Source of the DNA: an uncultured Planctomycetaceae bacterium
GTDB taxonomy: Bacteria; Planctomycetota; Planctomycetia; Pirellulales; Pirellulaceae
Direction: 5' to 3'
Assembly: GCA_937862885.1 (NCBI GenBank)
Contig: CALMEE010000002.1
Location: 1 to 64,000, forward strand
Length of the DNA: 64,000 bases
Positions within the stretch are counted from its first letter, which is position 1. Each line of letters starts with the position of its first letter. The notes below the pieces were generated by a model. That model was not told the DNA's origin and ran no database searches. It was given only the letters and a program-made list of their open reading frames with translations. This document shows positions 44,452 through 58,083 of the stretch, piece by piece. A program made the position numbers and the translations under genes.

Positions 44452-47400
44452 ATGATCATGACAGGTCTACTCAAGTTGCTGATTGTAGGTTGCTGCACCG
44501 GAGCGATGACTGCCGCTTATTGCGGGCAGAGCATTAATGCTCAAGAGGAAGCGCCACAGCTCGCTGGGAAAATTCATTTTGCTCGCGATATTCGACCGAT
44601 CTTGGCGGACACTTGCTTTAATTGTCACGGTCCCGATGAAGAAACGCGCGAGACGGATCTGCGGTTGGATCAATATTCCAGTTTACTGGACGCTGGTATC
44701 TTGGTGCCGGGGGACGTTGAAGCCAGCGAGCTTTTCCGGCGGTTGGTTGCCAAGGATGCGCGGACCAAAATGCCTCCGCCTGATTTCCACAAGAAGCTAA
44801 CTGATGAACAGATTCAGATGTTCCGGCAATGGATTGAGCAGGGAGCAACATGGAGCGAACATTGGTCGTTCGTTTCACCTATCAGACCACCCATTCCAGA
44901 GGTCAATCAGGTCGGCTGGCCGCAAAACCCGATTGACTATTTTGTCCTTGCGCATAATGAATCGCTGAAATTACTGCAAAACCCGCCTGCAGATAAAGCG
45001 GCTCTATTGCGGAGGGTCTATCTGGATTTAATTGGCCTTCCTCCCAGCCCAGAAGAGATCAGCGCTTTCATGCAAGATGATCAAGTCGATGCGTTCGAGC
45101 GAGTGGTTGATCGCATGTTGAGTTCACCCCGCTACGGAGAGCATCAAGCTAGGTTTTGGCTCGATGCAGCACGGTACGGTGATACCCATGGTTTGCACTT
45201 AGATAACTACCGGGAAATGTGGTTATATCGGGACTGGGTCATCGACGCCTTTAATCGTAACTTGCCGTATGACCAATTCCTCATTGAGCAGCTTGCTGGA
45301 GATTTGTTGGAGGCGCCAACGGTCGACCAACTTGTCGCCACCGGCTTCCATCGCGCTCACGTCACAACGAGTGAAGGAGGAGTGATTGACGAGGAAGTGT
45401 ACGTTCGCAATACGGCGGACCGCGTGGCCACCACGGGGATTGTGTTCATGGGGTTGTCGTTGGAGTGCGCCGCTTGTCATGATCACAAATACGATCCAAT
45501 CAATATGCGCGAATATTATCAGCTCTTTGCATTTTTCAACAGCATTGACGGCCCGCCACTGGACGGCAACGCCAAGGTTCATGAGCCAAGTCTGGCCAAG
45601 CCCAGCGAGCAGCAAAGCCAGCGGCTGGAACAACTGGAAAGCGAGTTGCTGGCGGCGCGACAAGCTATCGAGGTAGAGCTTGCCAAGATTGAATACTCGG
45701 AACCGATCATGGCCGAAGTCGCTGAGACACAAATTGAATCCGGGCCAAAGTCATTTGTTTGGCTTGATGACAAATTGCCGCTCGGTGCGAAGCCTCAGGG
45801 GAATTGGTCGTTTGTTGATGCCGAAGCAGGTCCTGTTTACAGTGGTGCGCGATCGCATAAAGGTGCCGCGGTTGGGTTTCATCAGCATTTTTTCGAAGGC
45901 GCCGACAAGCCGTTGAAAATTGCTGCTGGGGACAAGCTGTTTTGTTATGTTTATCTTGATTCGCAAGACGTGCCGCAGCAGATCATGCTGCAATTCAATG
46001 ACGGTACGTGGGACCATCGAGTCTACTGGGGTAGCAACATCATTAACTTCGGCGAGGATGGTACGCCCTCGCGCTGGCGCGTCGGAGATTTGCCGCCGCC
46101 CGGGGAGTGGGTTCGCTTGGAAATCCCGGTGGAAAGTGTCAACTTGCAGCCAGGTGCTATGGTTCACGGTTGGGCTTTTTCCCAATCCGGCGGGACCGTT
46201 TATTGGGACTATGCGGGCATCGAAACATCCATCAACCAGGAGGAGCACTATCGTTCGTTTGCCGGTTGGCTCGCTGACCAACGCCTGCAAAAAGGACGCG
46301 GTTTGCCACAGCCATTGGCTGAATGGCTTAGTCAAGAGGACTTCCAACTTGATGATGAACGGAATGCGAAATTGCTAAATCATTTTTTACAATTCGTCTT
46401 CGTCGACACGCGCGAGGTGTTCAAGCCGATGCAGCAGACGATCGAGTCATTGACGCGTGAACAAGAACGAATTCGAACGGAAATTCCAACGACCCTGATC
46501 TATCGCGAGATGGCTGAGCCAAAACAAGCTTACGTTCTGTTGCGCGGCGAGTACGATCAACGTGGCGAGCCCGTTGAGCGCGGAGTGCCTGCATTTTTGC
46601 CACCGTTGGATGCGGACTTGCCCCTTGATCGTTTGGGGTTGGCAAAATGGTTGGTGTCTGGACGTCATCCGCTGACCGCCAGAGTTCAGGTCAATCGTTT
46701 GTGGCAACAATTGTTTGGAATTGGTATTGTCGAGACCCAAGAAGATTTTGGCGGACAAGGTGCTTGGCCGAGCCATCCTGAATTACTGGATTGGCTGGCC
46801 GTCGAGTTTATGGAAGCGGGCTGGGACATCAAACACCTGCTCAAGCTCATGGTCATGTCGGCAACATACCAACAAGCAGCTCATATGACACCCGACAAGC
46901 TAAAACGTGATCCGCGCAATCGAAATTGGGCACGCGGGCCTCGTGTTCGTTTGGATGCCGAGGTGTTGAGGGACCAAGCGTTGGCCGTAAGTGGATTGCT
47001 GGTCGAGACAATCGGCGGGCCGTCCGTAAAACCTCCACAGCCAGCAGGATTGTGGGAAGCCGTTGGCTATTCCGCTTCAAACACCGTCAAGTTCACAAAG
47101 GACGTGGGGCGCGATAAGGTCCATCGCCGCAGCTTATACACGTTTTGGAAGCGGACAGCCCCGCCGCCACAAATGATGCTGATGGATGCTCCCTCTCGAG
47201 AAAGTTGTACGGTACGGCGCGAGCGAACCAATACGCCATTACAGGCGCTAATGTTGATGAATGATCCTCAATACGTGGAAGCCGCACGTTATCTGGCCCA
47301 ACTTGCCTTACAAAATCGATCGAGCGACACGGAACGAATAGAGTGGATGTTCCTGCGGGCCTTGGGACGTGAGCCAAATGCGCAAGAGCGAATGATCTTT

Positions 47401-47580
47401 GCCGAATACTTGAGCGCAACCAGCCAACGATTTATGGCCGATGAAGCTGCCGCGCAGGCGTTATTGGCCATCGGCGAAGAACCCGCTCAGAAAGTCGGCC
47501 CAGCCGCGACGGAACTTGCCGCCTGGACGATGGTGGCCAGTCTACTCATGAACATGGATGAATTCGTGACGAAGCCCTAG
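44452..47580 (+). CDS. PSCyt1-PSCyt2-PSD1 protein (DUF1549/DUF1553)
   Basis: A 1042-residue exported cytochrome-like protein of a group typical of planctomycetes. The PSCyt1 domain has C55-F-N-C-H59. PSCyt2/DUF1549 follows (about 155-365: [30 protein letters not shown], a second [11 protein letters not shown] haem motif). A concanavalin-like beta domain sits in the middle (about 425-590), and PSD1/DUF1553 ends the protein (LARWLV-type segment, [33 protein letters not shown]). Its usual partner, a DUF1501 protein, follows 96 bases later. The pair is thought to act in polysaccharide or organic-matter oxidation; no substrate is proven. Confidence 0.93.
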   Translation: MIMTGLLKLLIVGCCTGAMTAAYCGQSINAQEEAPQLAGKIHFARDIRPILADTCFNCHGPDEETRETDLRLDQYSSLLDAGILVPGDVEASELFRRLVAKDARTKMPPPDFHKKLTDEQIQMFRQWIEQGATWSEHWSFVSPIRPPIPEVNQVGWPQNPIDYFVLAHNESLKLLQNPPADKAALLRRVYLDLIGLPPSPEEISAFMQDDQVDAFERVVDRMLSSPRYGEHQARFWLDAARYGDTHGLHLDNYREMWLYRDWVIDAFNRNLPYDQFLIEQLAGDLLEAPTVDQLVATGFHRAHVTTSEGGVIDEEVYVRNTADRVATTGIVFMGLSLECAACHDHKYDPINMREYYQLFAFFNSIDGPPLDGNAKVHEPSLAKPSEQQSQRLEQLESELLAARQAIEVELAKIEYSEPIMAEVAETQIESGPKSFVWLDDKLPLGAKPQGNWSFVDAEAGPVYSGARSHKGAAVGFHQHFFEGADKPLKIAAGDKLFCYVYLDSQDVPQQIMLQFNDGTWDHRVYWGSNIINFGEDGTPSRWRVGDLPPPGEWVRLEIPVESVNLQPGAMVHGWAFSQSGGTVYWDYAGIETSINQEEHYRSFAGWLADQRLQKGRGLPQPLAEWLSQEDFQLDDERNAKLLNHFLQFVFVDTREVFKPMQQTIESLTREQERIRTEIPTTLIYREMAEPKQAYVLLRGEYDQRGEPVERGVPAFLPPLDADLPLDRLGLAKWLVSGRHPLTARVQVNRLWQQLFGIGIVETQEDFGGQGAWPSHPELLDWLAVEFMEAGWDIKHLLKLMVMSATYQQAAHMTPDKLKRDPRNRNWARGPRVRLDAEVLRDQALAVSGLLVETIGGPSVKPPQPAGLWEAVGYSASNTVKFTKDVGRDKVHRRSLYTFWKRTAPPPQMMLMDAPSRESCTVRRERTNTPLQALMLMNDPQYVEAARYLAQLALQNRSSDTERIEWMFLRALGREPNAQERMIFAEYLSATSQRFMADEAAAQALLAIGEEPAQKVGPAATELAAWTMVASLLMNMDEFVTKP

Positions 47581-47676
47581 TGGCAACACATGAATGGCGG
47601 CGAGAGCCGCCGTTGAATATTAACGCTGGAATTTGTCAGATAACCGTAGAACCGAAAAGCTAAAAAGGTAATCCAA

Positions 47677-49173
47677 ATGCGAACGGACCCCATCAGGGAA
47701 CTTCTACAACGGGAGACACGTCGGCAGTTTTTCGCCAAGGGGGCGTTGGGGTTGGGCAGCGCTGCGTTGACCAGCCTAATGTCGCCATCGACGTGGTCGC
47801 AAGCGGAAATCTCGCACGATCAAGACAATTCACAGCGAGTTCATCCCGGTTTGCCCGGGCTGCCGCACTTCGCTCCGCGTGCCAAGCGTGCCATCTACCT
47901 TTTTATGTCGGGCGCGCCATCGCAAATGGACATGTTCGATTACAAACCTGCGATGCACGATTGGTATGATAAAGACCTACCGGAATCGATTCGCGACGGG
48001 CAACGATTGACAACCATGACTTCTGGGCAAACTCGCTTTCCGATTGCCCCATCGAAATACAAATTTACCAAATACGACAATGGCGGGGAGGGAATGTGGG
48101 TCAGTGAGCTGCTGCCGCACATTGCAAGTGTTGTCGGCGAACTCGCGTTCGTGCGCAGCGTCTGGACCGAAGCCATTAATCACGATCCAGCCATTACCTA
48201 CATTTGTACAGGAAATCAACTGCCCGGTCGCGCCAGCCTCGGCTCTTGGCTCAGTTACGGTTTGGGTAGCGAGAATGATAATTTGCCGGCATTTGTCGTG
48301 CTTACTCCGTCGTGGACCGGCCGCAAAGAAGCGCAAGCCTTATTCAGTCGTCTGTGGGGAAATGGATTCTTGCCGCCTAAATATCAGGGCGTGATGCTGC
48401 GAACTGGTGCGGATCCAGTCCTATTTCTGAACAATCCGGCAGGAGTCGATATGTCGATGCGGCGGCGAATGTTAGACGCATTGTCTGAGCTGAATCAACG
48501 AGCGTACAACGAGTTAGGTGATCCAGAAATCCAAGCCCGCATTTCTCAGTACGAGATGGCGTTTCGCATGCAGAGCAGCGTACCAGAGTTGACAAATTTA
48601 GCGGACGAAAGCCAGTCTGTTTTGGAAAGTTATGGCCCTGATGTACACACACCGGGAACGTTTGCCCACAGTTGTCTTTTAGCGCGAAGGATGTCCGAAC
48701 GCGGCGTGCGTTTTGTCCAGCTCTTTCACCGCGGCTGGGATCAACACTTTAATATTGCCACCGACTTGCCTAACCAATGTCGCGACATCGACCAACCAGC
48801 GGCTGCATTGATCCGGGACCTGAAACAGCGCGGACTGCTCGACGAAACGTTGGTTGTTTGGGGGGGCGAATTCGGGCGCACGATTTATTGCCAAGGGCAG
48901 CTGACACGAGAGAATTACGGACGAGACCATCATCCTCGCTGTTTTACAATGTGGATGGCAGGCGGTGGCATTCGGCCGGGTGTCGTTCATGGAGAGACCG
49001 ATGAGTTCAGTTACAACGTTATTCGCGATCCTGTTCATATTCGCGATATGAATGCCACCATCTTGAATCGCTTGGGCATCGATCATGAGCGGCTGGTGTA
49101 TAGTCATCAGGGCCTCGATCAACGCCTGACCGGTGTGGAAAGTGCACACCCAATCAAGGCGATTATGTTGTAG
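47677..49173 (+). CDS. DUF1501 exported protein (sulfatase-like fold)
   Basis: A 498-residue protein with a Tat-type signal ([21 protein letters not shown], read as two parts). Family landmarks include [23 protein letters not shown], a [11 protein letters not shown] segment, [12 protein letters not shown], and WGGEFGRT, resembling alkaline-phosphatase/sulfatase folds. It is the second gene of the PSCyt/PSD1 pair, a pairing repeated many times in planctomycete genomes. Export by Tat suggests folding with a metal in the cytoplasm. Substrate unknown. Confidence 0.92.
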   Translation: MRTDPIRELLQRETRRQFFAKGALGLGSAALTSLMSPSTWSQAEISHDQDNSQRVHPGLPGLPHFAPRAKRAIYLFMSGAPSQMDMFDYKPAMHDWYDKDLPESIRDGQRLTTMTSGQTRFPIAPSKYKFTKYDNGGEGMWVSELLPHIASVVGELAFVRSVWTEAINHDPAITYICTGNQLPGRASLGSWLSYGLGSENDNLPAFVVLTPSWTGRKEAQALFSRLWGNGFLPPKYQGVMLRTGADPVLFLNNPAGVDMSMRRRMLDALSELNQRAYNELGDPEIQARISQYEMAFRMQSSVPELTNLADESQSVLESYGPDVHTPGTFAHSCLLARRMSERGVRFVQLFHRGWDQHFNIATDLPNQCRDIDQPAAALIRDLKQRGLLDETLVVWGGEFGRTIYCQGQLTRENYGRDHHPRCFTMWMAGGGIRPGVVHGETDEFSYNVIRDPVHIRDMNATILNRLGIDHERLVYSHQGLDQRLTGVESAHPIKAIML

Positions 49174-49364
49174 CGTTGCGATGCCGAAAAAAGCAAAGGT
49201 CAAACGCCCATCGAGAACCTATGACGCGCACGCCGTTTTGCCAAGGGACGTGACGTAGGACATTCTGGCGCACGAGCAACGGGCATGTTTTTGTTTTGTG
49301 ATCATTGCTGCATTCGTGCCATGCGGCGACCTGCTGGCGTTTCTGTTTTTGAGATGAAGAGCAA

Positions 49365-50870
49365 ATGATGGACAAAAGTTATTCCGCACTGACGGAACAT
49401 TATCGAGAAGTCAAACGGCTTGCTGGAGTGCAAGCGGTTCTGGAATGGGACCAGCAAACCTATATGCCCGACAAGGCTAATGCATATCGAGCTGAGCAAT
49501 TGACCATGTTGGCTGGTTTAACACATCAACGAAAAACAGATCCTCGTATTGGCGACTGGCTTGCTGAAGCGGAATTGGAAGCCGCCAATCTTGCACCGGA
49601 GGCGATGGCAAACGTGCGCGAATTGCGGCGACGCTATGAAAAGAGCAAGAAGTTACCTGAATCGTTGGTCAAGCGAATCGCGCACTGTGCGGCCTCAGCA
49701 CATCCGGTGTGGATCGATGCACGGCAACGAAATGATTTCGCGTCGTTCAAGCCCTACCTGGAGCAAATGATCGAACTAAAACGTGAAGAGGCAGACGCTA
49801 TCGGTTACTCCGAATGCCGATACGATGCATTGTTAGACGATTATGAACCAGGAGCATTGACCCGTGAGGTCTCTCAGGCGTTAGCCGATCTCAAGTGTGA
49901 GCTGATTCCATTAGTGCAAGCAATCAAGGAGTCGAAAGTTGCGCAACCTGGCGACGTGTTGAAACGCCATTTTCCGATAGAGCAACAAAAGAGTCTGGCG
50001 GAACGGGCGGCAGCGGCCATTGGCTTCGACTTCAAGCGTGGGAGGTTGGACACCACGCATCATCCTTTCTGTACTGAACTCGGGCCGCATGATGTCCGAA
50101 TCACGACGCGTTATGATGAACGGTTTTTCAGCACGGCCTTTTTTGGAGTGCTGCACGAAGCAGGACACGGACTGTATGAACAAGGGTTGAGGGAGGACCA
50201 ATATGGCTTACCCGTCGGCAGCTATTGCAGTTTGGGCTTTCATGAGTCGCAGTCCCGATTGTGGGAAAATATCGTGGGTCGCAGTCGAGAATTCTGGACA
50301 TGGCTTTATCCGCAAGCTCAAGCCAGTTTTCCCAGCATAAAAGACGTAAGTTTGGACCAATTTTACCGAGCCGTTAATCAGGTGACCCCATCCCTAATTC
50401 GTGTCGAGGCCGACGAAGCTACCTATAATTTGCATATAATCATACGATTCGAACTGGAGCAGGAACTTATGGACAGAAAATTGCAAGTATCGGATTTACC
50501 GCAAGCATGGAATGAACGGTACCAAAATGAGTTGGGCTTGACTCCAGATTCGGATTATAACGGTGTATTGCAAGATATTCATTGGAGCGCTGGTCTGATA
50601 GGCTATTTTTCTACGTATTCGCTTGGTAATCTATATTCAGCACAGCTCTTTGCTGCGGCTGAGCGAGAATTAGGTGAGTTGCATTCCGGATTTGCTTCCG
50701 GGCAATTTGAGCATCTATTCGATTGGCTGCATAGAAACGTGTTTATCAAGGGTGCCAGTTACGGCTCCGCGGAGTTGTTGAAACAGGCGACCGGTAGTTT
50801 GCTTGATCACCGCCCCTTGATTGAATATTTACGACGTAAGCTCTCTCCGCTGTACGAGTTGCATGTTTAG
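49365..50870 (+). CDS. Carboxypeptidase Taq (M32 family metallocarboxypeptidase)
   Basis: A 501-residue cytosolic zinc carboxypeptidase. The zinc motif HEAGH is at residues 264-268, with the preceding DVRITTRYDERFF segment and ESQSRLWENIVGRS supplying further ligand and substrate residues; length fits the family. Removes C-terminal residues from peptides, except after proline. It is followed by a zinc-ribbon gene after 57 bases. Confidence 0.94.
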   Translation: MMDKSYSALTEHYREVKRLAGVQAVLEWDQQTYMPDKANAYRAEQLTMLAGLTHQRKTDPRIGDWLAEAELEAANLAPEAMANVRELRRRYEKSKKLPESLVKRIAHCAASAHPVWIDARQRNDFASFKPYLEQMIELKREEADAIGYSECRYDALLDDYEPGALTREVSQALADLKCELIPLVQAIKESKVAQPGDVLKRHFPIEQQKSLAERAAAAIGFDFKRGRLDTTHHPFCTELGPHDVRITTRYDERFFSTAFFGVLHEAGHGLYEQGLREDQYGLPVGSYCSLGFHESQSRLWENIVGRSREFWTWLYPQAQASFPSIKDVSLDQFYRAVNQVTPSLIRVEADEATYNLHIIIRFELEQELMDRKLQVSDLPQAWNERYQNELGLTPDSDYNGVLQDIHWSAGLIGYFSTYSLGNLYSAQLFAAAERELGELHSGFASGQFEHLFDWLHRNVFIKGASYGSAELLKQATGSLLDHRPLIEYLRRKLSPLYELHV

Positions 50871-50927
50871 TCAAGTTTTTCGGAAGTGCAATCTCTGGCT
50901 TACTGAATTGTTTGGAGTTGAATCGCA

Positions 50928-51644
50928 ATGAATACCTCGACTGGACAGGCCGATTTTCGTGTGGCGAGTTGCAGTAATTGTAGCTCGGATATCCGTATCC
51001 CGGCGAGTGTCAAGCCGACTGCGAAGATTCAGTGCCCGATTTGTCAGGCAAAGTTTACTGTTTCTGAGCTGTTTGCACCGCCAATCGCGATTGTCATCGA
51101 TGAAGAACCCGCTGCCAGCGAACAGCCGCAGCCTGAAAAGCCAGCGACCAATCCAGTTTCCGCCCAACAAAAGGTAGCGCCCAGCACAGACGATAGTGTG
51201 CCATATATCGATCGTGTGCTGGTCGAGGGGAAAGATATTGTAATTCCTTCATACGAAAAAACGACGGCTCGCGGGCGCGCACGAGCGGTTGGGGAAGAAG
51301 TTTCTCCCCCAGAATTTACTGAACCCCGATCACCTCGCTATCGCAAATCAGAATCGAGAAGGAAAGAAAAGTTTAAATCAAACCCGAAGAAGGATGCTCT
51401 CAAAATCGTTTTGGCGGGGATTTTGGCTTTGCCGGTGGCACAGTTGATTCTTTGGTGGCTCTTCGCTCATGATCCACTTTCATTAGCGCCCAGAGTTCAT
51501 AGCTTTGCTCCATTTTTGGTGCCGGCCAAAATGGTTCAGCGAGAAGATACCGAAGTGGTAGACCGCGTCGGTCCCGTAGCGCCTGATGCGCCCGATGGCA
51601 TGCGTGTTCAGGATAAGAAGAGTTCATCCTTCAATTTGAGATAG
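50928..51644 (+). CDS. Zinc-ribbon (MJ0042-type) membrane protein of unknown function
   Basis: A 238-residue protein. The N-terminus has a two-CXXC zinc ribbon (CSNC...CPIC, about residues 14-40) like the MJ0042 motif. A long disordered Pro/Glu-rich middle and a basic region follow, then one transmembrane segment (about 160-180). The last 60 residues would lie outside. This domain order is widespread in planctomycetes. The role is unknown. Confidence 0.75.
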   Translation: MNTSTGQADFRVASCSNCSSDIRIPASVKPTAKIQCPICQAKFTVSELFAPPIAIVIDEEPAASEQPQPEKPATNPVSAQQKVAPSTDDSVPYIDRVLVEGKDIVIPSYEKTTARGRARAVGEEVSPPEFTEPRSPRYRKSESRRKEKFKSNPKKDALKIVLAGILALPVAQLILWWLFAHDPLSLAPRVHSFAPFLVPAKMVQREDTEVVDRVGPVAPDAPDGMRVQDKKSSSFNLR

Positions 51645-51815
51645 CGCTCTTTTCATCCGAATCATGATACTATTGTCTGGCGCAAGCAAAGACGACGTCG
51701 GATCCTCAGCCACAGCGAGATGTTCGTCTTGTTTTCCGCGCCCTGCGATCTATGCATTGAATGGCCCAGAATTTTCCCAACCGACCTGCGTTACTCTGAA
51801 CCAATCGCCAAATAA

Positions 51816-53933
<2,118 letters not shown>

Positions 53934-54323
53934 TCAGCGACTTTCCAGCCCGCATTCCGGTACGACGGTAACGTTTTTACCGACGGCCGAACTGGGAATC
54001 AGACACAGAAACTCAAAGTTGGTATCTCCAGCATTCACGAACTGGTGAACATCATTGGGGGCAACGTAAACGACGTCACCGGGTTGGATCGTATGCCATT
54101 GGTCGCCGTCGAGCACCTGACCTTTCCCGGATAAAACGTACACCTCGTGCTCGTAATCGTGAAAATGGCGCGGAGTATGCCCGCCTGGTTCCACAGAGAA
54201 TTGACGCATAACAAAGTTCGGAGCCGATTGCTTCTCCCCGACAAGGATCCGTACATGGCAACCCATCGCGCCCTCCATGTCGACCTGTTTTTGTTCGATT
54301 GATCTGGCATTGGCAACGTGCAT
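53934..54323 (-). CDS. Small cupin-domain protein
   Basis: A 129-residue single-domain cupin. The metal-binding motif is H-x5-H-x-H-like (GGHTPRHFHDYEHEVYVLSG) with the second motif GDVVYVAPNDVHQF, the pattern of a double-stranded beta-helix that binds a metal. The ATG at 54323 follows an ideal GGAGG site. It precedes ligA on the same strand, but the products are not obviously related. Ligand unknown. Confidence 0.88.
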   Translation of the reverse strand: MHVANARSIEQKQVDMEGAMGCHVRILVGEKQSAPNFVMRQFSVEPGGHTPRHFHDYEHEVYVLSGKGQVLDGDQWHTIQPGDVVYVAPNDVHQFVNAGDTNFEFLCLIPSSAVGKNVTVVPECGLESR

Positions 54324-54873
54324 TGGTACCTCCGAAGATGTCAGCAAAGTATGTGGTTCAGCAATCCGTTCGCTGCAAGGCCGTTGGCGAAGCTGACTTT
54401 GCCGCGAGCCGAATACAGATGGCTTGGCGACCTGCTATCGCGTTCGAATCTAACATCAGTTTAAGTTACCGGCAGAAGTTTGCGAACTGGTGTTTTGTAA
54501 GAATTTCATTCCAACCGCGGTCGGGTTGACCTCATTATCCCGGCTTGAAATTAGACGAAATGCAAACGCAACGGCGCCAGTTCAGGGTTCAGGGCGAAAG
54601 TGTGCTGGTGATCGCACAAATCGGCCAAATCAGCTCATTAACTTGTGAATTCGCTTGGATTGGATATCGAGTCCGCCTTCGCTTCGCGTGCCTGTCCCTT
54701 CGAGGCCTTTTAGACTCTAAACGCCGGCCCTTTTAACTTCGCTTCAAGCTTTTGAACTATAAGTTCACTTCCCTAACAGATTCTAGGTCCACAGTTTTGT
54801 ACGCCGGTATCTGAACAAATTCTGTGATCGATCCAATAAACGCAATTTTTGGGCGAATAGATGCCATGCTAAA
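54324..54873. other. Intergenic region upstream of the second ABC exporter
   Basis: About 550 bases between divergent genes; no supported gene or RNA. The frames at 54299-54529 and 54545-54736 look random. Promoters for the cupin and ABC genes are expected but not clear. Confidence 0.45.
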
Positions 54874-55785
54874 TTGCAGTTGAATGGGAGTTTACCACCG
54901 TTGATTACAGTCCATAAACTGAAAAAATCCTACGGCGACCGGGTGGCCGTAAATGGAATCGACTTCGACATTCAACGTGGCGAGACGTATGGTTTTCTAG
55001 GCCCTAACGGAGCTGGTAAGACGACAACGATCAGTATGCTGGTTGGTCTGATTGCACCAGATTCCGGTAGCATCAGAGTCGCGGGCGGCGATCCGTTTCA
55101 GCTCAAAACGCGAATCAAGCTGGGAGTCGCTCCACAATCCCTTTCGTTGTATGACAATCTTTCCGGCACGGATAACTTGCGATTCTTCGGTTCACTTTAT
55201 CAACTGAGCGGGAACCATCTGCGACACCGAACGGATTGGGCCTTAAAGTTGGCGGGACTAACGGATCGAGCCAAAGACAAAGTGGCAACTTACTCGGGTG
55301 GGATGAAACGGCGGCTCAACATTGCTGTGGCGTTGCTGCACGATCCTGAAGTCCTGTTGTTAGATGAGCCGACGGTCGGTGTCGATCCGCAATCGCGAAA
55401 TCATATTCTAGAGACGATCGGCGAGTTGTCTCGTCAGGGGTTAACGATCATCTATACAACGCACTACATGGAAGAAGCCGAACGGCTCTGTCATCGAATT
55501 GCGATCATGGATTATGGAACCATCCTTGCCAACGAAACCAAAGATCAACTGCTGGCCAAATACGGCGGCGATGCAACAGTCAAAGCCTTGATAGCAGCCA
55601 ATCCACTAGGGCTTGAGTTGCCGGGGCAAATAACGAATGGCCACGTCGAGTTCCGTTCTGCTCGCCCAGTGGACGAGCTATCGGCTTTGCACCAACAAGG
55701 AGTCGAGTTTAGCGAGGTCCATATCGCCAAGCCAAATCTCGAAAATGTTTTCTTGAATTTGACCGGAAGGACCTTGAGAGACTGA
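54874..55785 (+). CDS. ABC-2 type exporter ATP-binding protein
   Basis: Up to 303 residues. Walker A GPNGAGKT (about 43-50), signature YSGGMKRRL, Walker [12 protein letters not shown] and the switch [11 protein letters not shown] mark a drug/lipid-type exporter ATPase like those of the CcmA/NatA group. The start is uncertain: TTG codons exist at 54874, 54880 and 54901, and the last has GGGAG ten bases upstream; no ATG is in frame. The stop shares a base with the permease ATG (TGATG). Confidence 0.9.
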   Translation: MQLNGSLPPLITVHKLKKSYGDRVAVNGIDFDIQRGETYGFLGPNGAGKTTTISMLVGLIAPDSGSIRVAGGDPFQLKTRIKLGVAPQSLSLYDNLSGTDNLRFFGSLYQLSGNHLRHRTDWALKLAGLTDRAKDKVATYSGGMKRRLNIAVALLHDPEVLLLDEPTVGVDPQSRNHILETIGELSRQGLTIIYTTHYMEEAERLCHRIAIMDYGTILANETKDQLLAKYGGDATVKALIAANPLGLELPGQITNGHVEFRSARPVDELSALHQQGVEFSEVHIAKPNLENVFLNLTGRTLRD

Positions 55786-57107
55786 TGCGAGCCATAGCTT
55801 CAATTGCCTGGAAAGACATACGTTTGTTGCTCAGCGACAAGATGGCAGCTTTTTTTGTATTGGGATTTCCGATCCTGATGGGACTGTTTTTCGGCAGCAT
55901 GATGACCATCGGGGGCAGTGGCAGTCAGAGCAAAATGAAAGTAGCCCTCGTTGATCTGGATCAGTCTGAATACTCGCGGGCGCTGAGCAGCAACCTGGGC
56001 AAGAGCGATGGCCTTATTTTGGAGCCCGAGGATGGACTGGAGGAGGCCCGACAGAGCGTCCAGGGGGGCAAACGAACTGGAATGATCGTCATCCCACAAG
56101 GTTTCGGAGAAAAAGCCGGGTTGTTTTGGGAGGAGCAAAAGTCAATCCAAGTGGGAATCGACCCGGCGCGATCGGCCGAAGGAGCAATGCTCGAAGGGTT
56201 GGTCATGGAGGCGATGGCAGGCTTGTTCGGTCAGCGATTTGCAGAACCGACGTCGTTCCTTCAACCCATTCGACAGTCGTTGGACGACGTCCGCAAAAAC
56301 GAAACGCTCGAGGCGGAACGTAAGGGCAAACTGGAAACAATGTTTGATACCTTTATCGAATTCATCGATTCGCTAGAAGACGTCCAAAATGATTCGAGCG
56401 GCGAGTCGGAAAATGAACGTAGCGGAGCGCCGAATTTCCAGCTGGCCTCGATTGAAAGGTTGGACGTCACGAGAATGATTGATCCAACCAGCCGAGAGGG
56501 TCAACTCAAGAAAGTGCGCAAAGGTTGGGATATCAGCTTCCCCCAAGCCATGCTCTGGGGCGTGCTCGGTTGCGCTGCAGGTTTTGCGATTTCGCTTGCT
56601 CAGGAACGCGAAAACGGAACGCTGATGCGGTTACAGATTGCACCAATTTCTCGCGGGCAGATTCTCGCCGGAAAAGCGTTGGCCTGCTTCCTGTCGATTC
56701 TATTCGTCGTGGTTCTGATGACTATCGTCGGTCTGATGTTGGGAATGCGGCCGCTAAGCTATCCGAAACTGATCGTCGCCGCGATTCTGGTGGCAATCTG
56801 CTTTGTGGGGATCATGATGACGTTATCCACCTTAGGCAAATCGGTACAGTCGGTCAGCGGTACAGGTTGGGCTGCCAACATGATTATGGCGATGTTGGGT
56901 GGGTGCATGATTCCAGTAATTTTTATGCCTGAGTTCATCGCGAAATTGAGTGTCTTCAGCCCCGTGCGGTGGGCTATTCTCAGCCTCGAAGGCGCCATCT
57001 GGCGTGACTTTTCCTGGCTGCAACTCGGCTGGCACGGCATGATTTTGTTCGGATTCGGCTTAGCGGGCTTGCTAGTTGGTGTCTGGAATAGCCGACGAAA
57101 TTCCTGA
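55785..57107 (+). CDS. ABC-2 type exporter permease
   Basis: A 440-residue permease with one N-terminal membrane segment (about 20-42), a large extracytoplasmic domain (about 45-245) and five C-terminal membrane segments. The sequence LAQERENGTLMRLQIAPISRGQILAGK, in the first cytoplasmic loop, is typical of the ABC-2/YhgE-type group. It is coupled to the ATPase by the TGATG overlap. Substrate unknown. Confidence 0.92.
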   Translation: MRAIASIAWKDIRLLLSDKMAAFFVLGFPILMGLFFGSMMTIGGSGSQSKMKVALVDLDQSEYSRALSSNLGKSDGLILEPEDGLEEARQSVQGGKRTGMIVIPQGFGEKAGLFWEEQKSIQVGIDPARSAEGAMLEGLVMEAMAGLFGQRFAEPTSFLQPIRQSLDDVRKNETLEAERKGKLETMFDTFIEFIDSLEDVQNDSSGESENERSGAPNFQLASIERLDVTRMIDPTSREGQLKKVRKGWDISFPQAMLWGVLGCAAGFAISLAQERENGTLMRLQIAPISRGQILAGKALACFLSILFVVVLMTIVGLMLGMRPLSYPKLIVAAILVAICFVGIMMTLSTLGKSVQSVSGTGWAANMIMAMLGGCMIPVIFMPEFIAKLSVFSPVRWAILSLEGAIWRDFSWLQLGWHGMILFGFGLAGLLVGVWNSRRNS

Positions 57108-57317
57108 GTAGATTAGATTAGCCCAGCGTACGGAAATGACGGCGTGACCAAGCCTCCGCGAGCGGTTCTTAAGGCCTTTATAACTCAGGAAAACTTTTCA
57201 TCACCTATCTCCGTCAGTCTAAAAATGTTTTGCGGATAGCCTCCACGCGTCTTCAAGTGGTGGGCTGGTGCACGTCTGCGGCCCGCGAACTGAAAATAAA
57301 TGTCAGTTCAACGGTTG

Positions 57318-57352
57318 AAAAAAGGTAGCAAAGAAATCTCTCTACTACCTTT
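57318..57352 (-). terminator. Intrinsic terminator for the gene ending at 57388
   Basis: On the minus strand AAAGGTAG and CTACCTTT form an 8-bp stem around a 16-base loop, and the T-run at the end is six bases long. It lies 36 bases beyond the stop codon of the exported-protein gene, as expected. The large loop makes it moderate rather than strong. Confidence 0.55.
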
Positions 57353-57387
57353 CGCTTGATATTCAGACGCTCAATTTGCAGTCGCGA

Positions 57388-58083
57388 CTAACGGGTTGGT
57401 ACCAGCTTCCATCGTCGACCATCAAGGTCCCTGAAAGACATCTTGTGCAACTGTTCGGCATCAATGAAGAAGTCAATTGATTCGTCCCCCATGATGCGAG
57501 CCGAAACAGGCGCTGGAGTCAATCCGTGCGTGAAATTCAGAAACAATGCATCAATTGAACCCTCTGGGCCAGTTGTCACTGACAAGGGCGTGGGATGAGA
57601 CCAGTCTGGAGGAGGATAAAAATTTGCCTCCAATTCACGATTGGGACCTGCAAGGACCGACAAGGGGACAGGATCACCGACTTGTTTCTCCTGGAACACG
57701 GCGGAAATTGTCTGACTGTTCGATCCGATGGTTATCATGGCATTGGCAGGCAATTCAGGATCCGGAGGGTCGGCGGCGGTCACCTTGATCTTGTGCGCCA
57801 CGCTATCATGGGCCTGAATATTGACTCCAACTCGATCCGGCCGAAACTTCACATCAAGCTGAATACCGCACCACCAATTGAGTAACGAATTGGCCCGCGC
57901 CACACTATTGGCAATGTGCGCCTCCTTATCGCGATCTTGTGCGTGAGCAGAATACGATGCGGATAATGTTACTGCAGCGACGCAACCGCAGATAATGACT
58001 CTGAACCAATTGGGATACTTGGCGGTGGTTCGCCGCCGGAGATCAACTCTCGGTGAGATCTCTGTTAAAAACGTACGATTCAT
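57388..58083 (-). CDS. Exported protein of unknown function
   Basis: A 231-residue protein with an N-terminal region that is basic and then hydrophobic (about 28-48, cleavage near AHAQ). The rest is predicted beta-rich, with Pro-rich segments and no motif I recognise. AGGAG seven bases before the ATG at 58083 supports the start. A terminator lies downstream, so it appears to be a single-gene unit. Confidence 0.65.
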   Translation of the reverse strand: MNRTFLTEISPRVDLRRRTTAKYPNWFRVIICGCVAAVTLSASYSAHAQDRDKEAHIANSVARANSLLNWWCGIQLDVKFRPDRVGVNIQAHDSVAHKIKVTAADPPDPELPANAMITIGSNSQTISAVFQEKQVGDPVPLSVLAGPNRELEANFYPPPDWSHPTPLSVTTGPEGSIDALFLNFTHGLTPAPVSARIMGDESIDFFIDAEQLHKMSFRDLDGRRWKLVPTR